From the NCBI GenBank assembly GCA_021845835.1, contig JAJZVE010000049.1, positions 1-13,948 on the forward strand: a stretch of 13,948 nucleotides of DNA. Reading direction: 5' to 3'. The notes under the pieces were generated by a model. The model had not been told where the DNA came from. It did not search any database and was given only the letters and a program-made list of their open reading frames with translations. Positions 1-7,310 of this stretch are shown in pieces. Both the position numbers and the translations under genes were made by a program. The stretch's first letter is position 1; every line of letters starts with the position of its first letter. This stretch comes from Pseudomonadota bacterium. GTDB lineage: Bacteria > Pseudomonadota > Alphaproteobacteria > Acetobacterales > Acetobacteraceae.

Positions 1-585
1 AATGACACTTACGGCCACGCCTTGGATGCGGCACCTCACCCCTTGTCACGTAATGTACCGGACCTTGCTTATTATATCTGCGGGACGTCGAAATGCTTAG
101 CGCCCGGTATGCGCGTCGGCTACCTGCTCGGCCCACCTGGCACTGAGCGTAAGTTGGCCAGCATCGTTCACGCCACCATTTGGTCCGTTTCCGGCTTCGC
201 GGCAGAATTAGCTTCCCAATGGATCAATGCAGGGACGGCACAGCGCCTGATCCTTTGGCACCGCAAGGAATCCGCCCGCCGTGCCGCATTGGTTGCGGCC
301 GCGCTGCCTGGTTTGAAGCTGCAGAGCGCCGCCGGACTGTATCACACTTGGCTGCCTTTGCCCACGCCATGGCGGGGCATCGATTTTGCCAGCCAATTGG
401 CTAGTGCGGGTGTGCGTGTCTCGCCGGCGGAAGTGTTCACCGTTGATACCCACCCCGCTCCGCAGGCCATTCGCATCAGTCTTGGCGGCGCACTAACGGA
501 TGGCCGGCTGAACCGCGCTATGCGGATCATAAGCGGCCTGCTTGAGCGACGCCCGGAGGACATGTTCTCCGACCACCTGATCTGA
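1..585 (+). CDS. PLP aminotransferase-fold protein, probable MocR/GntR-type regulator (C-terminal part)
   Basis: Frame 1 is open from the left edge, so the start lies outside; 194 residues are visible. The first residues, NDTYG, match the conserved Asp-x-x-Tyr region of fold-type I aminotransferases. Window residues 28-41 (GTSKCLAPGMRVGY) hold the PLP-binding lysine at residue 31. The rest fits the C-terminal small domain, including the 'GxYHTWLPLP.PW' and 'GVRVSPAEVF' stretches typical of the aminotransferase domain of MocR regulators, which carry a winged-helix GntR domain in front. If that is right, it would sense an amino compound or PLP adduct and control the genes just downstream. The DNA-binding domain is not visible, so a plain 2-aminoadipate-type aminotransferase remains possible. 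It is followed by a gap of about 130 bases and then a co-directional catabolic run. Confidence 0.75.
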   Translation, partial: NDTYGHALDAAPHPLSRNVPDLAYYICGTSKCLAPGMRVGYLLGPPGTERKLASIVHATIWSVSGFAAELASQWINAGTAQRLILWHRKESARRAALVAAALPGLKLQSAAGLYHTWLPLPTPWRGIDFASQLASAGVRVSPAEVFTVDTHPAPQAIRISLGGALTDGRLNRAMRIISGLLERRPEDMFSDHLI

Positions 586-608
586 GTACATTTGCTGTCG
601 AATCGCAA

Positions 609-628
609 ATTGTATGCATTGACTATGC
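609..628 (+). promoter_or_regulatory. Candidate operator/promoter element upstream of the aminotransferase-hyuAB run
   Basis: The 127-base gap between the two first genes is the only obvious place for a promoter of the downstream run. It holds a direct repeat of TATGC (613-617 and 624-628), with starts 11 bases apart, about one helical turn. This overlaps an ATTGTATGCATTG stretch loosely like GntR-family operators, and a TTGACT box (619-624). No convincing -10 box follows at standard spacing. MocR regulators often bind direct repeats, which is why it is listed. The call is speculative. Confidence 0.2.
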
Positions 629-702
629 CGGCGATGTAGTCCGACAGTCATGGTCGTCGCAACACGCCCGGCGCCTTCACCCCGGAGGTTCGCGCCCAAC
701 CT

Positions 703-707
703 GGAGG
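703..707 (+). promoter_or_regulatory. Ribosome binding site that sets the HisC-like start
   Basis: GGAGG lies 5 bases before the ATG at 713. The in-frame ATG at 650 has no comparable site, and the 21 residues it would add do not resemble the family, so 713 is the preferred start. Confidence 0.7.
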
Positions 708-712
708 CACGC

Positions 713-1834
713 ATGGTCCATGTCAGTAACCCGATTTTGATCGACCGGGAGCCATACACGCCGGGACTTTCGAGGGAGCATGTCGCCGGGCTGACCGGCC
801 TGCCGCTCGACGCCGTGGCCAAGCTGGGATCCGCGGAAAACCCTTTCGGTGCCTCGCCTTTGGCGCAAGCGGCGGTGGCAGACTCGCTTGGCATCCTCGA
901 CATCTATCCGTCCTGGACGAACGAGTCCCTACGCCGTGCCATCGCGGCGCGTTACGGCGTGGCGGCTGACCAGGTTGTATGCGGCGCCGGCGAGACGGAG
1001 ATCATCGCCACCCTCATCCGCACTTTTGCAGCACCCGGCGAGACGGTTCTGATGATGGAACCCTGTTTCCCGATCTATCATATTTATACCGAGAACGATG
1101 GTCGCGTGCCGGCTTACGTTCCGCTCGGTCCGGATTTCGCCCTGCCGATCCAGGCCTACATCGAGCAGCTGCGCGCATTGCGCCCAGCCATCGCCTTCAT
1201 CACCAACCCTCATAGCCCGTCTGGCCATTTCATGACGGAGGCCGACATTCGGCAAATTTGCGACGCCGCTGGCGACACGTTGGTTGTGCTGGACGAAGCC
1301 TATATCCACTTCACCGAAACCGATGGCAGCATTCATTTGCTACCCGACTATCCGAACCTGATCGTGCTTCGTACCTTCTCCAAGGTGTTCGGTCTGGCCG
1401 GCTTGCGCGTCGGCTTCGGCGTGGCAGCCTCCTCGATCATCCGGCCGCTGTGGAACGCCAAGCCGACCTGGAATCTCGGACAGGCGCAACTCGCCGGCGG
1501 GGTCGCGGCGCTGAAGGATGACGTGCATGTCAAGCGCACAGTCGCTATGGTGGCAGAAATGCGCGGCTATGTGGCGCAGCGACTCTCCGGTCTACACGCC
1601 TTCCGTATGGTGCCGCAGTCCCTTGCCAATTTCTTTCTCGTTGAGATTCTAGATACCGATCGCTTCGATTCCACTAGTATATTCGAGGCATTATTGAAAC
1701 GCGGCGTCATAGTGAAGGATGGCTCAATCTTCCGGGGGTTGGGCAAGCGTTTTCTGAGAGTAGACGTCAGCCTGCAGCGCCATATGGACCGCTTTGTCGA
1801 CGCGCTGACAGAGATCGAGCGCGAGGGCACTTGA
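713..1834 (+). CDS. HisC-like class I/II PLP aminotransferase
   Basis: 373 residues from the chosen start, the usual size for histidinol-phosphate aminotransferases and relatives. Visible marks: SAENPFG at 40-46 (the N-terminal substrate/PLP region of HisC), GAGETEII at 91-98 (phosphate-binding loop), TNPHSPSG at 164-171 (canonical NPNNPTG, here altered), LDEAY at 193-197 with the PLP pyridine-binding Asp194, FSKVFGLAGLRVG at 222-234 with Schiff-base Lys224, and RVDVS near the C-terminus. It would transfer an amino group between an amino acid or amine and a 2-oxo acid in the cytoplasm. No other histidine-biosynthesis gene is nearby. Its TGA overlaps the TTG start of the hyuA-like gene by 4 bases, so a catabolic role on the hydantoinase substrate or product is more likely than histidine synthesis. 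The substrate cannot be read from the sequence. Confidence 0.88.
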   Translation: MVHVSNPILIDREPYTPGLSREHVAGLTGLPLDAVAKLGSAENPFGASPLAQAAVADSLGILDIYPSWTNESLRRAIAARYGVAADQVVCGAGETEIIATLIRTFAAPGETVLMMEPCFPIYHIYTENDGRVPAYVPLGPDFALPIQAYIEQLRALRPAIAFITNPHSPSGHFMTEADIRQICDAAGDTLVVLDEAYIHFTETDGSIHLLPDYPNLIVLRTFSKVFGLAGLRVGFGVAASSIIRPLWNAKPTWNLGQAQLAGGVAALKDDVHVKRTVAMVAEMRGYVAQRLSGLHAFRMVPQSLANFFLVEILDTDRFDSTSIFEALLKRGVIVKDGSIFRGLGKRFLRVDVSLQRHMDRFVDALTEIEREGT

Positions 1835-3885
1835 TCTCCCTGTGCATCGGCATCGATGTAGGCGGTACGTTTACCGACGTCGCTGTGCTCGACCCGGCTC
1901 AGGGGCGCTGTGAGTTCGCTTTCAAAATACCATCCACGCCGGATGATCCCGCACGCGCATTCATGGCAGCGCTAGACCGGGTCGCGACGCTGCGGGACGT
2001 TGTAGGCGCCGCGATCTGCCACGGCACAACAATTGGCACCAACACGTTGATCGAACGGCGGGGCGGTCCAACAGCCTTGGTTGCGACCAAGGGGTTTCGT
2101 GACGTCATCGAAATTCGCCGTCAGGCCAGGCCGGAACTCTATACGTTCGACCAACGCATCTCACCGCCCTTGGTGCCTGACGCGTTGCGTTTCGAAATCG
2201 GCGGACGTTTGGCCTATGACGGTGCCGAAGTCGTGCCTCTGCCGCCACTGGACGATCTGATTGTTGCGTTGCGGGCAGCGAAACCTGCTTCTATCGCGAT
2301 CTGTTTACTGAACAGCTACGCCTCTTCCGCCCACGAGATCGCAGTGGCAGAGGCGCTACGCGCCGCATTTCCGGGCATATTCGTCACCATATCCAGCGAT
2401 CTCGCCCCGGAAGCACGGGAATATGAGCGCACTAGCACCACCGTGGTAAATGCCTATCTTGGCCCCGCCGTCAGCGCATATATTGATCGACTGAAGAACA
2501 GCCTGGGCCGGCGTGGTATCCAATCCTTGACCACCGTAAAGTCGAGTGGAGGTCTGACGGGTGTCGCCAATGCTGTGCGCCAGCCGGTGCATCTGGTGGA
2601 ATCTGGTCCCGCTGCGGCCCTCGTCGCCAGCGCCCGGTTCGGCACCGCAATGGGCGTGAGTCACGTGCTGGCGTTCGACATGGGGGGCACCACTGCCAAG
2701 GCTGGCATCGCTATCGACGGCGAACCTCGAATCACCACCGAGTTCAGCGCTGATGCTCTGGTGGAGGGGCGCAATGTCGGGGGTTACCCCATTCTGAGTA
2801 CCGTGCTGGATTTGGTAGAGATTGGTGCCGGCGGCGGTTCCATTGCCTGGTTGGACGAGGCGGGTGTGTTGAAAGTCGGTCCACGCAGCGCTGGTGCTCA
2901 GCCAGGCCCTGCCTGTTATGGGTTCGGCGGCAGCCAGCCTACCGTCACCGACGCGCATGCCTTCATTGGCACGCTGGTGCCAGCGGCGCTGGAACGCTCC
3001 GGCATACGTCTGGACATTGGCCGCGCGGCGGCGGCGCTGGACACTATTGCGCGGCCGCGTGGCTGGACCGTTGCGCAGACAGCCCACGCGGTGATCGACA
3101 TCGCCGTGGCTCGCATGGCGGAGATAGTGCGGTTGGCGACGCTTCGGCGGGGGCTGGACCCGCGGGATTTCGTTATGGTACCCTCCGGCGGTGCCGGCCC
3201 GCTGCACGCAGCTGCCATCGCGGCACAGGTCGGCATCAGTCGTATACTGGTGCCGCCCATGCCGGGGATGTTTAGTGCGCTGGGCGCAGCAATCGCCGAT
3301 ATACGCCATGACGTCGGCCGCTCAGTGCTGCGGATTGTGGCGGATCTGGCACCCGAAACGCTAGCGACCTTGTTCGAGGAGCTGAGTGAGAGACTGGATG
3401 CGTTGTTAGCCGCCGAGCCCATGCAGGGTAAGGTTCAACGCCGGCGTTTCGCGGACATACGCTTTCGCGGACAGCTTTTCGAACTGAGGGTGCCGCTTGG
3501 TGAGGTTTTGCCTTCGCCGTCCGAACTGGATGCCGCATTCCGGGCTGCCTACGCCGCCGAATACGGCCTTGATCTGGTGGATTCTGTGCCCGAATTGGTG
3601 GCGGTCAGAATGGTGACGGTGCTGCAGCGGGAGGTTGGCGGGCACACCGTTTTCACCGCACCCGCCGTGGCATCAGACTATCGGGGGCTACCTGAAAGCA
3701 TCCTGCTGCTAGATCGCGACGGCGCATCGCGCGCCGCCCGTCTGATGCGACCCGGCGAGACCGGCGCAGCATCCGGCCCTGCCGTGGTGCTAACGCACGG
3801 CGCTACCATTGTGGTACCACCTGGCTGGACCGTCGTGGTCGAACCGAATGGCGTCGTCATCCTCGCGCTCGAGGATTCAGCATGA
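1831..3885 (+). CDS. hyuA: Hydantoinase/oxoprolinase family, subunit A (HyuA-like)
   Basis: 684 residues, a normal length for the HyuA/N-methylhydantoinase A family. Family marks: GIDVGGTFTD at 7-16 and HGTTIGTN at 64-71 (ASKHA-type ATP-binding loops), FDMGGTTAK at 282-290 (second phosphate loop), and VPSGGAGPLHAAAI starting at 450. In known relatives (N-methylhydantoinase, caprolactamase, acetophenone carboxylase, 5-oxoprolinase) this subunit phosphorylates a carbonyl or amide oxygen with ATP, and subunit B completes ring opening or carboxylation. The start is TTG, chosen because it overlaps the previous stop (TTGA) and leaves only five residues before the ATP loop, with a GAGGG stretch upstream. 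The stop overlaps the next ATG by 4 bases. Which family member it is cannot be decided from motifs; no acetophenone-carboxylase accessory genes or carbamoylase are in view. Confidence 0.92.
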   Translation: MISLCIGIDVGGTFTDVAVLDPAQGRCEFAFKIPSTPDDPARAFMAALDRVATLRDVVGAAICHGTTIGTNTLIERRGGPTALVATKGFRDVIEIRRQARPELYTFDQRISPPLVPDALRFEIGGRLAYDGAEVVPLPPLDDLIVALRAAKPASIAICLLNSYASSAHEIAVAEALRAAFPGIFVTISSDLAPEAREYERTSTTVVNAYLGPAVSAYIDRLKNSLGRRGIQSLTTVKSSGGLTGVANAVRQPVHLVESGPAAALVASARFGTAMGVSHVLAFDMGGTTAKAGIAIDGEPRITTEFSADALVEGRNVGGYPILSTVLDLVEIGAGGGSIAWLDEAGVLKVGPRSAGAQPGPACYGFGGSQPTVTDAHAFIGTLVPAALERSGIRLDIGRAAAALDTIARPRGWTVAQTAHAVIDIAVARMAEIVRLATLRRGLDPRDFVMVPSGGAGPLHAAAIAAQVGISRILVPPMPGMFSALGAAIADIRHDVGRSVLRIVADLAPETLATLFEELSERLDALLAAEPMQGKVQRRRFADIRFRGQLFELRVPLGEVLPSPSELDAAFRAAYAAEYGLDLVDSVPELVAVRMVTVLQREVGGHTVFTAPAVASDYRGLPESILLLDRDGASRAARLMRPGETGAASGPAVVLTHGATIVVPPGWTVVVEPNGVVILALEDSA

Positions 3886-5501
3886 CAATACCGCCTGAGT
3901 CCCTGCTAGCGCGTGATCCCGTCACTTTCGAGGTGATTCGGGGCGGGCTCTACGCCATCTGCGAGGAAATGAAAGCGGTGGTAATGCGCACGTCGTTCTC
4001 ACCTCTGTTGAGTCTATCTGCCGACTTATCCTGTGCGTTGCTGGACACAGCAGGTGAGGTGGCCGCGCAAGGCAATGACATTCCGGTACATTTAGGCGCT
4101 ATGCCGTTCACCGGGCGCGCCGTATTGAGTGCCTTTCCGGCGGCGGGCTGGAACGAGGGCGACGCCGTACTGCTGAACGACCCTTATCAGGGCGGTTCGC
4201 ATTTGCCGGATATGTCGCTACTGATGCCGGCTTTTGCCGAGGGCGCGTTGCTCGGCTTTACCGCGACGCGCGTGCATTGGCCGGATGTGGGAGGCATTGC
4301 TGCCGGCAGTTCGTCTGTGACCGATGAGATCCTCAAGGAGGGTCTGCGCATCCCGCCAATCCTGATCCTGCGGGGTGGCCAGGTGCGGGAGGACGTGCTG
4401 AACCTGATTCTGGCAAATGTCCGCGTGCCGGAGGATCGGCGCGGTGATTTTCGCGCCCAACTCGCCGGCAACATGCGCGGCGTGACCCGGATGCAGGACT
4501 TAGCGCGACGCTACGGCGCGCAATTGGTACGCCAGGTGTTGGCGGATTCACAAATCTATAGCCGATTGCAGATGCAAGCGCGGCTAGCCGCCCTGCCAGA
4601 TTGCGACGTAAGCCACGCGGAGACGATGGATGGCGATGGTTTCGTCGCAGGCCAAGCTTTGACCATCCAGGTTCGGATAGTGAAAACCGGCGCTACGGTG
4701 GCCGTCGATTTTACCGGAACCGCCGCTCAAGCGCGTGGTCCGGTCAACGCGACGTTGCCGGTGACCGCATCCAGTGTCTACTATACGCTGATCAGCTTGG
4801 TAGGCGGTGAGGTGCCGCCGAACTCTGGTGCCTATTCCATAGTATCGATCAATGCGCCCAAAGGTAGCCTGGCGCATGCTGTTTACCCCGCTCCGGTCGT
4901 CGCCGCGAACACGGAAACATCGAACCGTATCGTCGACGTGCTGTTGGGTGCCCTTGCCAAGGCATTCCCGGAGCGTGTGCCAGGCGGTAGCTATGGCTCC
5001 GCCTGCGTCGTCACCTTTGGCGGCTATGACCCAACAAGGGGCCGCCACTTCGTACATTACGAGACGGTGGGAGGTGGCATGGGCGCCCGACTTGGTCATG
5101 ACGGTGCCAGCGGCCAACGTGTCCACATGGGCAACACGATGAACTTGCCGATCGAGGCGCTTGAATCTTCCTTCCCAGTTCGCTTCCACGCCTATGAATT
5201 GCTACGGAAAACGCGCGGCGCCGGACAGTGGCGAGGCGGTGCAGGGGTTCGCCGGGTGGTGGAGATGCTCACAGATGGCGTGCAAGCCTCCGTGCTAGGT
5301 GAGCGTACGGTGACGCCGGCTGCCGGTGTGAATGGCGGCGCGGCAGGCGGCCTCGCCCAGTTCACGCTGTTGACGGCCGACGGCACCATCCGCAGGCTAG
5401 ATTCGAAAAGTGGCCCGCATTTGATGGGCCGTGGTGACCGGTTGGATATCTGCACCGCAGGCGGTGGTGGCTGGGGCAAGCCCCTTGCCAAGGAGAGTTA
5501 A
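3882..5501 (+). CDS. hyuB: Hydantoinase/oxoprolinase family, subunit B (HyuB-like)
   Basis: 539 residues, typical of HyuB. It opens with DPVTFEVIRGGL (12-23), then MRTSFSPLLS (35-44), IPVHLGAMP (67-75) and NDPYQGGSHLPD (99-110), the most conserved block of the family with His and Asp residues thought to bind metal. VHWPDVGG follows, and the chain ends in the usual GGGGWGKP motif. It should pair with the A subunit as a cytoplasmic complex in which A activates the substrate with ATP and B carries out hydrolysis or carboxylation. The ATGA overlap with hyuA implies translational coupling and matched amounts. No truncation or missing motif was seen. Confidence 0.93.
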   Translation: MTIPPESLLARDPVTFEVIRGGLYAICEEMKAVVMRTSFSPLLSLSADLSCALLDTAGEVAAQGNDIPVHLGAMPFTGRAVLSAFPAAGWNEGDAVLLNDPYQGGSHLPDMSLLMPAFAEGALLGFTATRVHWPDVGGIAAGSSSVTDEILKEGLRIPPILILRGGQVREDVLNLILANVRVPEDRRGDFRAQLAGNMRGVTRMQDLARRYGAQLVRQVLADSQIYSRLQMQARLAALPDCDVSHAETMDGDGFVAGQALTIQVRIVKTGATVAVDFTGTAAQARGPVNATLPVTASSVYYTLISLVGGEVPPNSGAYSIVSINAPKGSLAHAVYPAPVVAANTETSNRIVDVLLGALAKAFPERVPGGSYGSACVVTFGGYDPTRGRHFVHYETVGGGMGARLGHDGASGQRVHMGNTMNLPIEALESSFPVRFHAYELLRKTRGAGQWRGGAGVRRVVEMLTDGVQASVLGERTVTPAAGVNGGAAGGLAQFTLLTADGTIRRLDSKSGPHLMGRGDRLDICTAGGGGWGKPLAKES

Positions 5502-5502
5502 G

Positions 5503-5634
5503 ATGAATCGAACGCATCGGGAGGCACTACTTGTGCTCTCGTTGAACACGGTGATGGAGAACTATCTGCACGGGCTACTGAAAGTGCGCTTCAGCGTCTA
5601 CAGCACCGATGCACCTGGCCGCTACGACGCATGA
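5503..5634 (+). CDS. Small ORF of unknown function directly after hyuB
   Basis: 43 residues. The ATG sits one base after the hyuB stop and is preceded by AAGGAG (5490-5495) with a 7-base spacer, one of the best ribosome binding sites in the window, so it is probably translated. The protein begins MNRTHREALLVLSLNTVMEN, is partly amphipathic and ends ...DAPGRYDA. No family is recognised. It may be a real small protein of the hyuAB transcript, or the surviving N-terminus of a longer gene whose remainder decayed in the following 380 bases. There is no predicted membrane segment or signal peptide. Confidence 0.4.
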   Translation: MNRTHREALLVLSLNTVMENYLHGLLKVRFSVYSTDAPGRYDA

Positions 5635-5716
5635 GCACGAGATTATCATGATCGAGCCACGCCCCAAAAGGTGCAGCCAATCTGGGCACGGTGAAGCCAG
5701 AGGTACACGTATTTGG

Positions 5717-5902
5717 ATGCGCGTCCGTGTTTCCGTGGTAAACAGCAACTCAGCCGTTCTGGAGGCGATATCGACTTATTCCACGGCCGCTACGCCCGGA
5801 TTGCCGCAAGTTATCTGAGTGCTAGAGAGCGGCCTCCAAGAAATCGTATGGCAGCCGGCAGGCTGCTACATGGATATTGCCAATGGCAGGAGGTGTGATG
5901 CA
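5717..5902 (+). pseudogene. Possible decayed C-terminal fragment of a D-threonine/3-hydroxyaspartate aldolase-type (DSD1) gene
   Basis: In one frame, translation runs ISTYSTAATPGLPQVI, then TGA (5816-5818), then on in the same frame as SGLQEIVWQPAGCYMDIANG followed by RRCDA. The second part recalls the DSD1-family segment 'SG..ELQ.GSY.FMDADY.R..DA' at the junction of the alanine-racemase-like barrel and the C-terminal domain. About 250 residues of barrel are missing upstream and the similarity fades after 5902, so if real this is a short remnant with an in-frame stop. A hydantoin-racemase-like N-terminus (RVRVSVVNSNS) was considered for the first half and is no stronger. This rests on remembered family consensus only and could be chance. 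Confidence 0.22.
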
Positions 5903-6001
5903 GTTGCGGCTGGCGGAATGAGGCACGCCGGCGATGAACTCCGCCGCAACCGCTGGTATGTCGCCATTGCGCAAAGGAGACAACACATCCAGCCAATACG
6001 T

Positions 6002-6006
6002 GGAGG
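6002..6006 (+). promoter_or_regulatory. Ribosome binding site that sets the binding-protein start
   Basis: GGAGG is 5 bases before the ATG at 6012. The same frame is open back to an ATG at 5934, but the 26 extra residues would sit in front of a complete signal peptide and have no such site. Confidence 0.7.
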
Positions 6007-6011
6007 AAACT

Positions 6012-7286
6012 ATGAGATATTTACGAAACTCCCAATCACCACTGCAGCAAGGCACGAGACGTGGCCGATGGTTGCCCATCTGCTCCGCGCTAACCGCGCT
6101 GCTCATAGCCGCTGCGGCTCTCCTTTCGTCACCCCTGATGGGGCGTGCCGATGAGGTGCCGTTTCGGATCGGCGTGATTGTCGATATGAGCGGTGTCTAT
6201 GCGAGCAATGGTGGGCCTGGCGCCGTGGTGGCCGCGCGCATGGCGGTGCAGGATTTTGGTGGCAAGGTTCTCGGCCGCCCGATCGAGATTCTTTCGGCGG
6301 ACTATCAGAACAAGGCAGAAATTGCCTCCTCGATCGTACGAAAATGGTTTGATGTCGACAAGACCGAGATGGCAATCGAATCGACTGATTCTGCTGCCGC
6401 CCTGGCAATTCAGAAGATTGGCCAGGAGCATAAAAAGATCACCATTGCAGCCGGCTCTGCGACCGATCGGCTGACCAACGAGGCGTGTAGCCCATACGGA
6501 ATCCATTATGTATACGATACCTATTCCTTGGCGACGGGGGCCGCGCGGGCGCTCGTTCCTAAAGGCGACAAGACATGGTATTTCATCGGCGCCGATTATG
6601 CATTCGGACACGCACTCGAGAGCGAGACCGCCGATACCGTGAAGCAGCTCGGCGGCAAGGTCCTCGGGGTTTCCTGGCATCCACTCAGCACTAGTGACTT
6701 CGCAACCTATCTTCTTGCGGCACAAGCTTCGCACGCGCAGGTGATCGGACTTGCGAACTCTGGCACTGATACTGCCAACGCTCTGAAGCAGGCAGTTGAA
6801 TTTGGCCTGTCGCGAAATGATCAAAAAATTGTGGGTCTTTTGATTTTTAATACAGACATAAAAGCTCTTGGGCTTCCAGTGGTGCAGGAGATGCAATTTA
6901 TTACTGGTTACGACTGGAACTATGACGAAGCAACACGGGAATTCGGCAAGCGCTTCGATGCGCAGTTCCACGCCATGCCAACAATGATACAGGCTGGCAT
7001 CTATTCCGCTGTCCGGCATTATCTACAAGTGGTGCAGGATCTCGGCACCGCAGACGCGGACAAGGTGATGGCGCGGCTCCGCGAGACGAAATTCGACGAT
7101 TTCTTTGCCCGCAATGGCCATCTCCGCGCCGACGGACTGATGGTACATGACATGTACTTGGCCGAGGCGAAAAAGCCGGCGGAATCGACGGGCCCCTGGG
7201 ATCTGGTCAAGATCGTGAAAATCATCCCCGGGGATGAAGCCTATGCTCCGCTGGCCGAAAGCCGCTGCCCGTTGGTGAAAAAATAA
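6012..7286 (+). CDS. ABC transporter periplasmic substrate-binding protein, branched-chain amino-acid/amide type
   Basis: 424 residues. A Sec-type signal peptide is visible: basic TRRGR at 15-19, hydrophobic core about 26-42 (ALTALLIAAAALLSSPL), and likely cleavage after GRA (residue 46). The mature part starts with FRIGVIVDMSGVYASNGGPG, the standard opening of the Peripla_BP_6 fold, followed by GAVVAARMAVQDFGG and DYQNKAEIA. Later blocks YFIGADYAFGH and GGKVLGVSWHP mark the second lobe. It would deliver a small amide, amino acid or aromatic acid to a Liv-type permease. No livH, livM, livG or livF gene is adjacent, so the transporter partners lie elsewhere. The likely ligand is the substrate of the upstream hyuAB genes (inference from position). 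The stretch around 6,820-6,910 is noticeably more AT-rich than the flanking genes. Confidence 0.9.
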   Translation: MRYLRNSQSPLQQGTRRGRWLPICSALTALLIAAAALLSSPLMGRADEVPFRIGVIVDMSGVYASNGGPGAVVAARMAVQDFGGKVLGRPIEILSADYQNKAEIASSIVRKWFDVDKTEMAIESTDSAAALAIQKIGQEHKKITIAAGSATDRLTNEACSPYGIHYVYDTYSLATGAARALVPKGDKTWYFIGADYAFGHALESETADTVKQLGGKVLGVSWHPLSTSDFATYLLAAQASHAQVIGLANSGTDTANALKQAVEFGLSRNDQKIVGLLIFNTDIKALGLPVVQEMQFITGYDWNYDEATREFGKRFDAQFHAMPTMIQAGIYSAVRHYLQVVQDLGTADADKVMARLRETKFDDFFARNGHLRADGLMVHDMYLAEAKKPAESTGPWDLVKIVKIIPGDEAYAPLAESRCPLVKK

Positions 7287-7310
7287 CCGCGCCGCCTCGG
7301 GCGCAGCGGT
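7278..7310 (-). terminator. Intrinsic terminator of the minus-strand operon
   Basis: Read on the minus strand, ACCGC (7310-7306) pairs with GCGGT (7290-7286). The stem continues inward through G-C pairs, with two single-base bulges and a CGA loop, to about ten pairs. It is followed at once by TATTTTTT (7285-7278). It begins on the last base of the MDR stop codon. The T-tract is the antisense of the last two lysine codons and stop of the binding-protein gene. In the plus direction the hairpin lacks a T-tract, so it would end only the minus transcript well. Confidence 0.75.

Larger units (their letters stand above)
5635..6011 (+). other. 377-base gap without an intact gene
   Basis: This stretch separates the hyuAB transcript from the binding-protein gene. 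The plus frames hold only short ORFs, one of them interrupted by TGA at 5816-5818 (see the possible remnant). One minus frame stays open across 5822-6106 but shows no motif or ribosome binding site. No clear terminator hairpin with a T-tract and no confident -35/-10 pair were found. A promoter for the binding-protein gene would be expected here or the gene is read through from hyuAB. Confidence 0.5.

Noticed and set aside
650..712. Earlier start of the HisC-like gene
   Set aside because: There is no ribosome binding site at 650 and the 21 added residues are Pro/Arg-rich, whereas 713 has GGAGG at good spacing.
2356..3309. 317-residue minus-strand ORF
   Set aside because: It lies wholly antisense to hyuA, has no recognisable motif or ribosome binding site, and is explained by GC-rich codon structure.
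4584..5189. 201-residue minus-strand ORF
   Set aside because: Antisense to hyuB, which is complete and motif-rich across this region.
5822..6106. 94-residue minus-strand ORF across the gap before the binding protein
   Set aside because: It extends into the signal-peptide codons of the binding-protein gene, has no ribosome binding site and no family resemblance, so it is not called.
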